From: Desulfotignum sp.
Lineage (GTDB): Bacteria; Desulfobacterota; Desulfobacteria; Desulfobacterales; Desulfobacteraceae
DNA length: 64,000 nucleotides
Reading direction: 5' to 3'
Assembly: GCA_018399285.1 (NCBI GenBank)
Contig: JAGYOW010000009.1
Coordinates: 26,001 to 90,000 of the forward strand
Shown here: positions 35,157 to 44,355 of the stretch, in pieces
Layout: each line of letters begins with the position of its first letter
Position numbering within the stretch: position 1 is the stretch's first letter
The notes under the pieces: generated by a model
What the model was told of the DNA's origin: nothing
The model's input: the letters and a program-made list of their open reading frames with translations, nothing else
Database searches by the model: none
Made by a program: the position numbers and the translations under genes

Positions 35157-36325
35157 TCAGTCGATGACAAACAGTTTGCGGTCAAACCTGGCAAAGGTTT
35201 CAGCCCCGGTTTTTGTGACTCGGAAGGATTCCGAGCATTCAAACCCGAAATTGTCCATCCACATGCCTAAAATCATGTGAAAGGTCATGTCCGATGCCAG
35301 CTCGGTTTTGTCTCCGGGCCGCAGGCTGGCCGTGTGCTCTCCCCAGTCCGGCGGATAGTTCAGGCCCATGGAATACCCGATGCGCGATTCTTTTTCAAAC
35401 CCTTTTTTGGCGATGTGCTCCCGCCATACCCGCTCGACATCTTCGCCGGTCATGCCCGGTTTGATGGTGTCCAGGGTCAGGTTCAAACCCTCCACAGTGA
35501 TGTCTGCCAGATCCGACAGTTTTTGGGGCGGGTTGGGTCCCAGAAATGCGGTGCGGGCAATGGGGCAGTGGTACCGGTGCCGGCACCCGGCCAGTTCCAG
35601 GTTCACGGCCTGGTCGGCCTGGTAGGGATCATCCGTCCAGGTCAGGTGGGGGGCCGAGGTTTTCTCTCCTGTGGGCATCATGGGCACGATGGCCGGATAA
35701 TCCCCGCCGAATTCGGGCGTTCCCGCTGCCTGGGCCTGGAATACCGCTGCCACGGCATCGCATTCTCTTTTGCCGGGCACCAGGTTTTCCAATGCCGTGG
35801 CCATCACCTTTTCCGCAATCTTCCTGCCTGGTGCATCAACGCGATTTCTGCATCCGACTTGATGATGCGCGCAGTTCACCAGCAGATTTGCGTCTGCCAG
35901 GAGGGTATCTTTGCCCAGGGTTTTCAGTTCCACACATCCACTTCGGGCCGTGTAGTAATAGGCATCCGTTTCACCCAATGGTTTTTGTCCCATCCTTTTT
36001 GTTTGATAAAGTCGGCCATAAAGTTCATGGGGTGTTTGACCGGAGAGACTGGACATAGTCATCCGGGTACCCGATCATGTTTTCTTTTTTGATAAACGCG
36101 GTATGCACGGCCCCGTTGACATCCATGTTCGGCCGATCCATACGGGTTCCTCCTGGTCGTCGATCACCAGGACGGCCTGGGGCACATAAAGGACCAGCCG
36201 TCATATCCCGTGAGATAGTTCATGTTGGCCGGATCACACACCGCAGCAGTCCGATGCCCCGGTCTGCCATGGCGGCCTTGGTCCGTTCGATGCGGTCCAT
36301 ATATTCCGTGCGGGAAAACAAGGTC
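35157..36325 (-). pseudogene. M24-family hydrolase resembling ectoine hydrolase DoeA, 5' part frame-broken
   Basis: The long frame (about 35860-35157) reads as a creatinase/prolidase-fold C-domain: FGGDYPAIVPMMPTGE, SAPHLTWTDD, RYHCPIARTAFLG, NYPPDWGEHTASLRPGD and FHMILGMWMDNFGFE. The N-domain is spread over other frames up to about 36325, with PANMNYLTGYDGWSF as the clearest piece. Normal M24 peptidases have two Asp metal ligands in a DxG...SDxTR pattern; here those places read ELAGC...HCPIART, so the metal site is changed as in creatinase and ectoine hydrolases. From memory the segments match DoeA/EutD best. It hydrolyses ectoine to N-acetyl-diaminobutyrate if correct. A non-metal peptidase-like hydrolase of other substrate is the alternative. 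Confidence 0.65.
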
Positions 36326-37490
36326 GTTTGCTACTCCTTTTTCGATGCGTTTCAATGCCTCTTCCAGATTTGCCGAGCTGGTGGCAAAGGGATTCGTACC
36401 AAACCCTTCGCCGTTCTCACGAAAATGGATCCCGGTACCATGGCCACCTTGTAATTTTCCACCATATGCCGGGCAAATTCCCGGGAGGACATGCCGAGAT
36501 GAGGAGATGTTGGGAAACGCATAGAGAACGTGGATTCCGGTTTTGATGCAGGAGATCCCTGGATGCGGTTCAAACCGTTGATCAAGAAGATCTCTGCGTT
36601 TCGCATATTTTGCCACCATCTGTTTGACACAGTCCTGGGATCCTTCAATGGCGGCCAGGGCCGCCCGCTGGAGTCATGCTGGGGACCCCGGACACCATAT
36701 GTTCCATGAGCTTTTTCCATCTGCGACAATGGCTTTGTAAGGCTTGCCACATATCCCACCCGCCAGCCGGTCATGGCATAGGATTTGGACAGGGTGTAGA
36801 TGGGGGGACGGTCGGAGTCCTGCATCCCGTCAGGCTGCCGATGGACCCATGCTCGTTGCCGTCGAACAGGATGTGTTCATAGGGTTCGTCGAAATCACCA
36901 TGATGCCGTGTTTTCTGACAGATGGCGGCCACCTGCTATAGGATATCCCCTGTCAAAGATGGCGCCCGTGGGGTTGGACAGGGTGTTGAGGATAAATGCC
37001 TTGGTTTTCAGGGTAATGGCCCGGGCCACCTCTTCAGGTCGATTTTGAACCGGTTTTCCTCTCTGGCAGGGATGCGCACGGGCACCCCGCCGAAGAGCCG
37101 GATCTAGGAGTAGTAATCATATCCCGGATCCACCACCAGTACCTCATCCTTGGTTCAGCAGATGGAGCATGATGTTGAAGATTCCTGCATGGCGCCTACG
37201 GAGATAAAGATTTCCGAGTCCCGCGGGGTCTGCCTGGATCCGATTTTCCCGTGCCAGTTTCCTGGCGACTGCTTCTCTGAGGTCCGCAAATCCGCTGGCC
37301 GGCGGATACCGGGTGTATCCTGGTCAGGGCAATTTTGGCTGCCCTCCCGGATATGTTCAGGGTGTCGAAATCCGGCTGGCCGATGCCTAAGTTCACCACG
37401 CCGTCGATCTTGTCTGCCAGGGCGAACATGATGCGGATCCCGGACCATTCCACGCCCTGGTTTCTTGCTGCAAATGATTTTTATATCCAT
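36320..37490 (-). pseudogene. Class I/II PLP aminotransferase, many frame breaks
   Basis: The ATG at 37490 opens the gene. Expected AspC-type segments appear in order: VVNLGIGQPDFDT, SEIFISVGAMQ, TLSKSYAMTGWRVGYVAS with the PLP-binding Lys, MSSREFARHMVENYKVAMVPGS and SANLEEALKRIEKG near the end. At least six small insertions or deletions separate them. The protein would have about 385 residues. The start overlaps the stop of the upstream U32-like gene. In this cluster it could move the amino group of diaminobutyrate or a similar intermediate; the usual DoeD is a class III enzyme, so this is not certain. Confidence 0.75.
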
Positions 37491-38446
37491 GATGGGTGTC
37501 CTGCTATGGTTCGGGGTTTGGTTAAAACCAGATCTTTGGCCCTTGGAGAGAGGTTTTCATCTCGGTGCATGCCGTTCCATCAGTTCCATGACAATGGAAG
37601 CGATCTTGACTTTTTTCCTTGATAAAGCCGGCATGCCATTCTTCGGTCACCCAGGGCATGTAAATATCGCCTTCCACAGTGCCGGGCTCGAATTTAAAAT
37701 AGCAGGGGAGGCCACTTTTGCAATTTCCGGGCATTCATACCCCCGAAAGTTGCCGCCGAATGAGTTCACGATAATGGTGTAGATATCCAGCGGAATGTCA
37801 CAGCCTTTCGGATGGAAGACAAAATGGGCGGGATACATCGGAAAGCGGATTCAAAGAGTTGGCCCCCATGTTTTTCCGCCACCTTGGCGCCGGCCGCCGG
37901 GCAGTATCCGCCGAACACGGAAAATTTGAATATGGTTTCTTTGGGGATGAGACCCTGTTCACGCATCTTGTTGAGGATAAACAGCACCCCTTCGTCATAC
38001 ACCAGAAATCCCCGGAATCCGGCCTCGATGTTGCGCATGATATCCGCGATGTGAAAGAGATGTTGTCGGATCCTCTGAGCGAAACCCTGCATCTGGCCTT
38101 CACTGGTCGCCATCTCATGGCGCCGGTATCCCAACCTTTGCGGTGGCCCACGGTCGCGGTACTTCAATATGTGCGTCTTTGGCCATCTGGGCCATGTCTT
38201 TGAGTTCGGCAAAATCACAGTACGTGGATCCGCCCACCACAGCAATGGCCCGGTGGATGACGTCTTCTGCGATCCGCTTCGCATGATCATGGACGCCATG
38301 GTGGTGGCCCGTTCCACGCCAGCGATTTCAATTCTGAAATTGGCGCCGTCCGGAAGCGCTTGCCCGAGGCTGCCAGGTCATATCCGTCCCGCCCGAGGAT
38401 TCCTGTTTTCCATGAAGTCTCTGATTTTGTTCAATACGTCGCTCAT
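37481..38446 (-). pseudogene. U32-peptidase-like protein, frame-broken
   Basis: The start is MSDVLNKIRDFMENRNPRAG at 38446. Pieces across frames include PDGANFRIEIAGVERATTM, GSTYCDFAELK, EMATSEGQMQGF, DIMRNIEAGFRGFLVYDEG, FKFSVFGGYCPAAGAKVAEK and FEPGTVEGDIYMPWVTEEWH. The order and length (about 321 residues) fit a single TIM-barrel-like protein that I associate with U32-type peptidase annotations; the biochemical role is not known to me. The stop at 37481-37483 overlaps the aminotransferase start (ATGGATATAA). At least five frame breaks. Confidence 0.5.
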
Positions 38447-38458
38447 TGGTATGGTCCT

Positions 38459-38548
38459 TTATATGAAAGTGTTAAGTTTTAAGTGTTAAGTTTTAAGTGT
38501 TAAGTTTTAAGTGTTAAGTTTTAAGTGTTAAGTGTTAAGCAAATACCT
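38459..38548 (+). repeat. Tandem 14-base repeat (two heptads), about four and a half copies
   Basis: TTATATGAAAG at 38459-38469 is followed by a tandem array of GTTAAGTTTTAAGT units, each an AAGTTTT plus an AAGTGTT heptad, ending AAGCAAATACCTG near 38548. The unit is 14 bases and the copies are nearly identical. It fills most of the 162-base gap between the U32-like gene and panB. There are no spacers, so it is not CRISPR. Confidence 0.88.
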
Positions 38549-38608
38549 GACGGTTGAATGCGTATGTTTTCATCATTTGTTGTGCCTGCCAGGACATGGG
38601 TGTTATTT

Positions 38609-39454
38609 TTAAAGTGTTTTGAGTTTGTCCAGTTCGCCGTCTTTCATTTTTATAGGTATGCTCGGGTGCCGAAAACTGCCATCCAGCACATCGTTGCGGT
38701 AGGCGGAAAATGCCTGAACGGTTTTCTCCCCGGGTTTTCGTACTTTTTGACGAACTTAGGGGTGAATGCCTGGAACACGCCGGCCACGTCCGCGGAGATC
38801 ATGAGCTGGCCGTCCGCCTCGATGCCGGCGCCGATACTGTATACGGGAATCATCAACGTGTCTCTGATGATTCCGCACGCATGCCTCCGGGGGCACGGCT
38901 GCCACCAGCAGGGCAAATGCCCGGCATCCTGAATGGTTGGCATCGGCAATGAGTTCAGCGGCAGCTTCAGCGGTTCTGCCCTGGGCCTTGAATCCCCCCA
39001 GTTGTCTCCGGAACTTTGGGGTCAGCCCGATATGACCCATCACCAGCATGCCGCCGTCGGCAATGGCCTGGATCTGGGGACACACCAGTTTGCCGCCTTC
39101 AGTTTGATGGCATCACCCCGGCTTCCTTGTGCTGAAAACGGCCGGCGTTTCGCACGGCCCCGGGCGCATGACCTGGTAGGATAAAAACGGCATGTCGCCG
39201 ATGACAAACGATGCCGGGCGCGCGCCCCGGCGAGAACGGCTTCGCTGTGCACGATCTGCTGGTCCATGGTCACGGGCACCGTGCAGCCATAGCCGTAAAC
39301 ACACATGCCCAAAGAGTCCCCCACCAGGATCATGTCCATGCCTGCGGCTTCGGCAAAGGTGGCGTTCAGTAATCATAGGCCCGTGATCAGACAGTTTTTC
39401 GCCGGTTTCTTTTTTGGACTAGAGAGTCCCATCAGGTCAGTTTTTCTTTTTCAT
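38609..39454 (-). pseudogene. panB: Ketopantoate hydroxymethyltransferase (PanB), frame-broken
   Basis: From the ATG at 39454 (GGAGG site) the frame breaks at once, then PanB segments appear in several frames: [14 protein letters not shown] with the Mg-binding Asp, [75 protein letters not shown] and KDGELDKLKTL at the end. PanB adds a hydroxymethyl group from methylene-tetrahydrofolate to 2-oxoisovalerate in pantothenate synthesis. The other pan genes are not here. A related PanB-like enzyme in a catabolic cluster is possible. At least six breaks in 850 bases. Confidence 0.8.
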
Positions 39455-39479
39455 GTTGCCTCCAAAAAATATTCAGAAT

Positions 39480-39530
39480 GTGTCACATATGGCGTGACGA
39501 TTGTTTTTATGGTGTGACACTTATGTGATA
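39480..39530. promoter_or_regulatory. Putative IclR operator upstream of panB
   Basis: TGTCACATATGGCGTGACGA is followed by TTGTTTTTATGGTGTGACAC and TTATGTGATAG. The stretch holds several GTCAC/GTGAC half-sites, and shares GACGATTGTTT-x2-AT-x4-GTGAC with the site at 40434-40456 before iclR. A short AT-rich region with no gene. Confidence 0.55.
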
Positions 39531-39627
39531 GAAAAAATTCCCAGCGTTGTCAAGGATTTTTTATATTTTTTTAAAGAGGGAGAAAACTGAGAAAGTAGAC
39601 AGGTGGGACGGGGAAATCAGTTCTGGA

Positions 39628-40385
39628 TCAACTGCCCATTTTATGGGACAAGGTCTTCGAACACACCTTGAGAATCTGGGGTTTTATTTCTTCAGAGCCG
39701 GTGGGTCAGGCGCATGGCCGGTCTGAAATGCTGACAGCATAGGCAGGATAATGGTTGTGATCAAAATAGGGCCTGTGCAGCGCAGACCGATGGACATCTC
39801 TCTTCATCATCGATGGCAAAGCCGTTTTGGCGGACCCGGGACAGCTCTTGCAGAAACTCATCCCCTTGTCCGTGATGGTGTTGGGAGCCAGGGGCCGGCG
39901 GTCCACGGTGTTTAAATAGTGATCAGTTCATGGTCCGGCGAAGAAAGCTAAAATGGATTTTCCCAGGCCCGTGCAGTAGGCCGGGGCCTTGTCTCCCAAT
40001 GCGGAGTCCATCGGAGCACTTCCAGGCTGTCGATTTTGTCGATGTGGACAATCTCCTGGTTTTTGAACAGCCCTAAGTTGATGGTTTCCTTGTACAGCAT
40101 GGACAGACGGTGCATATGGGGTTTGGCCATGCGGCGGATCTCGAACCGGTCCGCCACCTTCTGGGCCAGGGCCATGATCTTCAGGGTAGGCTGGTATTTG
40201 TTGCTGCTGTTTTTCCACATATCCCAGGTCTTTCAGGGTGGAGATGAACCGGTGGCTGCCGGCCCGGTTGGTGTCCATGAGCCGGGCCGCCTCACTCACG
40301 CTCAACTCTCCGTGGGCTGCCAGAAGCTCAGCATCCGGACGCCTTTTTCAAGAGAGGCGATATTTGTAGTATTTTTTTCTGCCAT
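39628..40385 (-). pseudogene. IclR-family transcription regulator, frame-broken
   Basis: The ATG at 40385 starts MAEKNTTNIASLEKGVRML; the winged-helix domain then follows in another frame (LSVSEAARLMDTNRAGSHRFISTLKDLGYVE, shown in part) and the effector domain in more frames (MAKPHMHRLSMLYKETINLG, KNQEIVHIDKID, AYCTGLGKSILAFF). The C-terminal third is in further frames and ends at a TGA at 39628. IclR proteins act as tetramers on palindromic sites and sense small carboxylates. The gene lies upstream of panB on the same strand, and operator-like sequences occur before both genes. Confidence 0.75.
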
Positions 40386-40423
40386 GTTTTTTTTCTACCG
40401 GATGTGGTTTATCAAAAAAAATT

Positions 40424-40456
40424 GTCACGCATTGGACGATTGTTTCAATACGTGAC
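40424..40456. promoter_or_regulatory. Palindromic operator upstream of iclR
   Basis: GTCACGCATTG at 40424-40434 and CAATACGTGAC at 40446-40456 are an inverted repeat with 10 of 11 bases paired. It lies 38 bases before the iclR start, the right place for autoregulation. The central GACGATTGTTT is shared with the panB upstream site. Confidence 0.6.
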
Positions 40457-40499
40457 GAATTATTATAGCAGAAATGGGTGTCCTCTGTCAGAGAAACCG

Positions 40500-41681
40500 C
40501 TATATTCCTTCCAGGGCCTGTGACAGGTCCGCGATCAGGTCCCGGGTGTCTTCAATGCCCGTGGAATACCGGACCAGGCCTTCGGGAATGCCCATGGCGG
40601 CCCGCTCCCGGGCCGTGCATTCCACATGGCTGGTGGTGGCCGGCATGCCCACCAGGGTTTCCACGGCGCCTAAGTTGGCGGCGGCATGGGCAAATCTGAG
40701 CCGGGGCAGAAGCCGTTTGACGGCTTCCAAAGTGTTTTCCTTTAATTCAAAACTGAGCATCCCCCCGAACCCCCGCATCTGTTTGCATGCGATCTCATAA
40801 TTGTCATGGGTTTCCAGGCCCGGATAATAGACCCGGCCCACAGCCGGATGTTCGAAAAGAAACCGGGCGATTTCCAGGGCGCTCCGGTTTTGCCGGGCCA
40901 CGCGAAGATGCAGGGTTTTCATGCCTCTGAGCAAAAGATATGCGGCCATGGGATGCAGGGTGGCCCCGTTGATTTCCCGGAAATGATAGATTTTTTCAAC
41001 CAGGTCTTTATTCCCGCAGATCACCCCGCCCAGGGCATCGGCATGGCCGCCTAAAAATTTGGTGGCGCTGTGGAGCACCAGGTCGGCCCCCAGCTGCAGG
41101 GGGTTCTGGTTGATGGGGGTGGCAAAGGTGTTGTCCACAATCACAATGGCACCGGCTTTTTTGGCTGCGGCAGTCAGCCGTTCCAGGTCCAAAATCTTGA
41201 TGGTGGGGTTGGTGGGGGTTTCCAGATACACCAGTTTGCAGCCTTTGGCAATTTCGGTTTCAATGGCGGCATGATCCGCGGTATCGCACAGCGTGGTATC
41301 CACCTGGAACCGGGGCAGAAATTCAAAAAACAGCTTGCTGGTCCCGCCATAGGTGTCTTTAATGGATACCACCCGGTCTCCGGAACCCAGCAGCCCGAAC
41401 AATGCACTGCTGATGATGCCCATGCCCGTGGCCGCACTGGTGGCGGCCTGTCCTCCCTCCAGGAGCCGCACTTTTTCCTCAAACGCCTGGACCGTGGGAT
41501 TGGTGTTTCTGCCATAGATGTGGCCGGGTTTGTCTCCTTTGGCCACCTGCATCCATTCATCCATATCCCGGTATCCGAAAGACACACTGTGAACCACGGG
41601 TACCTGGGTGGCGCCCTGCATCCATGATTGTTCCTCTCCGCCCCAGACCGACTGGGTATCCTTATGTACAGGATTGTTCAT
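40500..41681 (-). CDS. Cystathionine gamma-synthase/lyase family PLP enzyme
   Basis: A 393-residue gamma-family PLP enzyme. Tyr and Arg of the phosphate pocket are in YGRNTNPTV near residue 58, the PLP stacking Tyr in DTYGGTSKLF, and the Schiff-base Lys in LHSATKFLGGHADALGG near residue 205. The C-terminal SHVECTARERAAMGIPEGLVR is conserved. It could make cystathionine, or cleave cystathionine or methionine; sequence alone does not decide. The start ATG overlaps the stop of a 44-codon ORF (ATGA), which suggests translational coupling. Confidence 0.88.
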   Translation of the reverse strand: MNNPVHKDTQSVWGGEEQSWMQGATQVPVVHSVSFGYRDMDEWMQVAKGDKPGHIYGRNTNPTVQAFEEKVRLLEGGQAATSAATGMGIISSALFGLLGSGDRVVSIKDTYGGTSKLFFEFLPRFQVDTTLCDTADHAAIETEIAKGCKLVYLETPTNPTIKILDLERLTAAAKKAGAIVIVDNTFATPINQNPLQLGADLVLHSATKFLGGHADALGGVICGNKDLVEKIYHFREINGATLHPMAAYLLLRGMKTLHLRVARQNRSALEIARFLFEHPAVGRVYYPGLETHDNYEIACKQMRGFGGMLSFELKENTLEAVKRLLPRLRFAHAAANLGAVETLVGMPATTSHVECTARERAAMGIPEGLVRYSTGIEDTRDLIADLSQALEGI

Positions 41682-41812
41682 CCGTTCTCCTTACGATATT
41701 TAAGTTGTGTTATTTTTATGGTCCGTTCAAAACAGCAACCGGGGTTATACTGTTTTTGGGGGGCAAAGTCCAGCATATCCGGATGGGGCTGTGCTTCATG
41801 CCGGTCAATCAT
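41678..41812 (-). CDS. Short ORF (44 residues) coupled to the PLP enzyme
   Basis: An ORF with a strong GGAGG ribosome site 6-7 bases before its ATG at 41812. Its TGA overlaps the start of the Cys/Met PLP gene. The product begins MIDRHEAQPHPDML and holds a Cys-Cys pair near its middle (YNPGCCFERT) and a basic end. I recognise no family. It may be a regulatory leader peptide or a small partner protein. Confidence 0.5.
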   Translation of the reverse strand: MIDRHEAQPHPDMLDFAPQKQYNPGCCFERTIKITQLKYRKENG

Positions 41813-41842
41813 TTTTTTCCTCCATCTTGAGTCAGCCGGGCA

Positions 41843-41871
41843 TTGTATCGAAAATGGCACAATGCTATAGT
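41843..41871 (+). promoter_or_regulatory. Putative promoter of the patatin-like gene
   Basis: TTGTAT at 41843-41848 and TATAGT at 41866-41871, 17 bases apart, lie about 70 bases before the preferred start of the patatin-like gene. Confidence 0.45.
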
Positions 41872-41938
41872 ACCCGCCCGTAATGACGCAGAACCCATGA
41901 ATGGGTCACATGACTGGCTGAACATAAGGATGAATGAC

Positions 41939-43012
41939 ATGACCGATGACCTGGTGATTTTTGCCGGCCGCACGGCATACAGACATATCAAGAAAAACGG
42001 ATTGTCGCCCAATGATATCGACCTGGTGCTGGGGGCTTCAGGGGCTGCCAAGTGGCTGGTGATTTATGGCCTGGATGCGGCCTTGTTTTCACGCTGGTTT
42101 GCACACCGCAAAGACCCGCTGCCCGTGCTGGGCACGTCCATCGGGGCCTGGAAATTTGCCGCAGCCGCTCAAAATGATCCCGTGCGGGCCTTGTCGGCCT
42201 TAAAACATGCGTATATCCACCAGTATTATCGGGGACGGGTGACCCCGGCCCAGGTGTCACGGGAATCCGGGCGGATCATGGCTTCGTTTCTGGACCCGGC
42301 CCGGGTGAATGAGATTCTGGACCATCCTTTTTTGCGCATCGCGTTCGGGGCGGTCCGGTGCCGGTATCTGCTGGCATCCGGACACAGAATCCCCCAGATC
42401 CTGGGTGTTGCCGCCGGTGCCGCGCTGAACCGGATATCCCGGAACCTGAATCGCCTGTATCTGGAGCGGGTCATGTTTCACCATGCCGGGTTTGATACGG
42501 GCGGGGTGGATTTTTCCGGTTTTCCCACCCGGTGTGTGCCCCTGGCACCCGGTAATTTTCAATCCGCTCTGACCGCATCCGGTGCCATTCCCTATGTCAT
42601 GGAAGGGGTGACAGATATTGCCGGTGCGCCTTCAGGCATGTACAGAGACGGCGGGATCCTGGATTATCATCCCGCCTTTGCCCTGACCCCGGGCCATAAA
42701 GGATTTGTTCTGTATCCCCATTTTTATCCCCATCTCATTGCCGGATGGTTTGACAAAAAACATCCCGGCCGCCGGGTGACCGGTGCTGTCACGGACCGGA
42801 TGATTCTGGTGGCCCCCTCGGACCGGTTTATATCGCGGCTGCCCTTTGGCCGGATTCCGGACAGAAAGGATTTCATCCGTTTAAAAGGACAGGATGCCAA
42901 ACGGGTGGATGCCTGGGAAACAGTGGCCGATTTGAGCCGGAATCTCGGAGAGACCTTTCTTGATATCACCCGGACCGGCCGGATTCAGGATCTGGTCCGG
43001 CCTTTGTCCTGA
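41939..43012 (+). CDS. Patatin-like phospholipase
   Basis: A 357-residue protein with the patatin nucleophile elbow GTSIGAWK (G-x-S-x-G) near residue 62 and the Asp of the dyad in YRDGGILDY near residue 230. An early LGASGAAKWLVIYG stands for the oxyanion-hole region. Such enzymes release fatty acids from lipids. The ATG at 41939 is chosen because AAGG lies 9 bases before it; the frame is open from a TTG at 41843 but that overlaps the likely promoter. No signal peptide. It is convergent with waaA. Confidence 0.75.
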   Translation: MTDDLVIFAGRTAYRHIKKNGLSPNDIDLVLGASGAAKWLVIYGLDAALFSRWFAHRKDPLPVLGTSIGAWKFAAAAQNDPVRALSALKHAYIHQYYRGRVTPAQVSRESGRIMASFLDPARVNEILDHPFLRIAFGAVRCRYLLASGHRIPQILGVAAGAALNRISRNLNRLYLERVMFHHAGFDTGGVDFSGFPTRCVPLAPGNFQSALTASGAIPYVMEGVTDIAGAPSGMYRDGGILDYHPAFALTPGHKGFVLYPHFYPHLIAGWFDKKHPGRRVTGAVTDRMILVAPSDRFISRLPFGRIPDRKDFIRLKGQDAKRVDAWETVADLSRNLGETFLDITRTGRIQDLVRPLS

Positions 43013-43015
43013 TTT

Positions 43016-44290
43016 TTAATCATCACACAATGCCGCCAGAATGGATTGACATGCCATGTCTGCGCCGCCGGACCGGGCCGCCACATAAGCATGCGCTTTT
43101 TGCTGCCGAAAATGACGATCTTCCGGATGTTTCAAAAGTGACACCATGGCATGGGCCGCAGAATGCCAGTCTTTTTTTCTTAGCACCAGCCCGGTGTCAA
43201 ACACCTTTTTTCCCACCCAGAAAAAATCGTCCCAGAACGGTCCCGTGACAACCGGGGCCCCCTGGAGCAAGGGTTCTAAAAAATTCTGTCCCCCTAAAGG
43301 CTTCAGGCTGCCGCCCATGAACACGGCATGGGCATATCTGAAAACATGGCGCATCTCACCGAACCGGTCCCAGAGGATAATGCCCGGTTCAGCCGGGGGA
43401 GATGCCAGTTCAGACCTGAGATAAACCTTTGTTCCGGTTTTTTTCAGCCGGCGTTTCCAGAATCCGAGCCGGTGCATGTGCCTGGGAAATATTGCCATCA
43501 CCTGCCCGGGGAACCGGTAAAACAGTGTATGAATCATTTTAAGCACCTGCGTTTCTTCCTGGCGGCGGATGGAGGCAAACACGGACACGGGCCAGGGGCA
43601 GGGAAAGATGTCCGTTGACACGGATGTGGTTATTTCAAGGGCCTCAGGGGCCAGGGTTTCAAATTTGATATTGGGCATCACGGATACCCTTGCCCCGTCA
43701 AACACCTCCCGGAATCTTCCGGCATCCGGATCGGAAACAGCCAGGATCTGATGTAAACCGATGTTCGACCATACGCATTGGGTCATCTTGTACCCCCGGC
43801 GGCTTTTGACAGACATGCGCCCGTTTACCACCAGAACCCGGGTGTGCCGCTGGTTCAGAAAATGCAGCAGGGCCGGCCAGAGCTCGGTTTCCACCAGTAC
43901 CATCACTTTGGGGTTGACCGCCTCAACGGCCCGGGCCGCCACCCAAGGCATATCAAAGGGAAACCATGCCACAGATATGGACACTTTGGCGGACACCGGT
44001 TTTTTTTCAAGTTCCGAACACAGAATTTCCATGCCCTGGTCCGTGGTGGTGGTGATCAATATCCGCACGGGCCGGTCCGGGGAAAAATGCTGAACCAGGC
44101 AGGCGGCCAGAAGGGCTTCTCCGGCAGATGCCGCCTGAATCCAGACATCAGCGGGATTCAGATGGGATGGATCGGTCCGCTGGGCAAAGGTGCGGGCCAG
44201 TCGGGGGTGGCGCCGCAAAAAAGGCAGGGCCGCGGCCCAGAGCATGTTGTAAAATCCCATCAAATCGGGTATAAAGGCGATCTTTGTCAT
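43016..44290 (-). CDS. waaA: 3-deoxy-D-manno-octulosonic acid (Kdo) transferase
   Basis: A 424-residue GT-B glycosyltransferase of family 30. The N-domain shows an initial hydrophobic stretch and WIQAASAGEALLAA near residue 55; VLVETELWPALLHFL and the C-domain region FMGGSLKPLGGQNFLEPLLQG with the CMP-binding Gly-rich and Glu residues follow. It adds Kdo from CMP-Kdo to lipid A precursor at the inner membrane. It overlaps the open frame upstream of msbA on the other strand, so both LPS genes share a divergent promoter region. Confidence 0.92.
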   Translation of the reverse strand: MTKIAFIPDLMGFYNMLWAAALPFLRRHPRLARTFAQRTDPSHLNPADVWIQAASAGEALLAACLVQHFSPDRPVRILITTTTDQGMEILCSELEKKPVSAKVSISVAWFPFDMPWVAARAVEAVNPKVMVLVETELWPALLHFLNQRHTRVLVVNGRMSVKSRRGYKMTQCVWSNIGLHQILAVSDPDAGRFREVFDGARVSVMPNIKFETLAPEALEITTSVSTDIFPCPWPVSVFASIRRQEETQVLKMIHTLFYRFPGQVMAIFPRHMHRLGFWKRRLKKTGTKVYLRSELASPPAEPGIILWDRFGEMRHVFRYAHAVFMGGSLKPLGGQNFLEPLLQGAPVVTGPFWDDFFWVGKKVFDTGLVLRKKDWHSAAHAMVSLLKHPEDRHFRQQKAHAYVAARSGGADMACQSILAALCDD

Positions 44291-44355
44291 GGGAGACTAT
44301 GCTCGCATGTTTTTTTAAGATTGACAATAGGGCTGGAACCAAAGATATAAGGTTT

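Noticed and set aside
35277..36092. 271-codon plus-strand frame opposite the M24 gene
   Set aside because: Antisense shadow without recognisable domains.
38459..38548. Tandem array taken as a CRISPR
   Set aside because: Units are 14 bases, directly adjacent and without spacers; no cas genes in the window.
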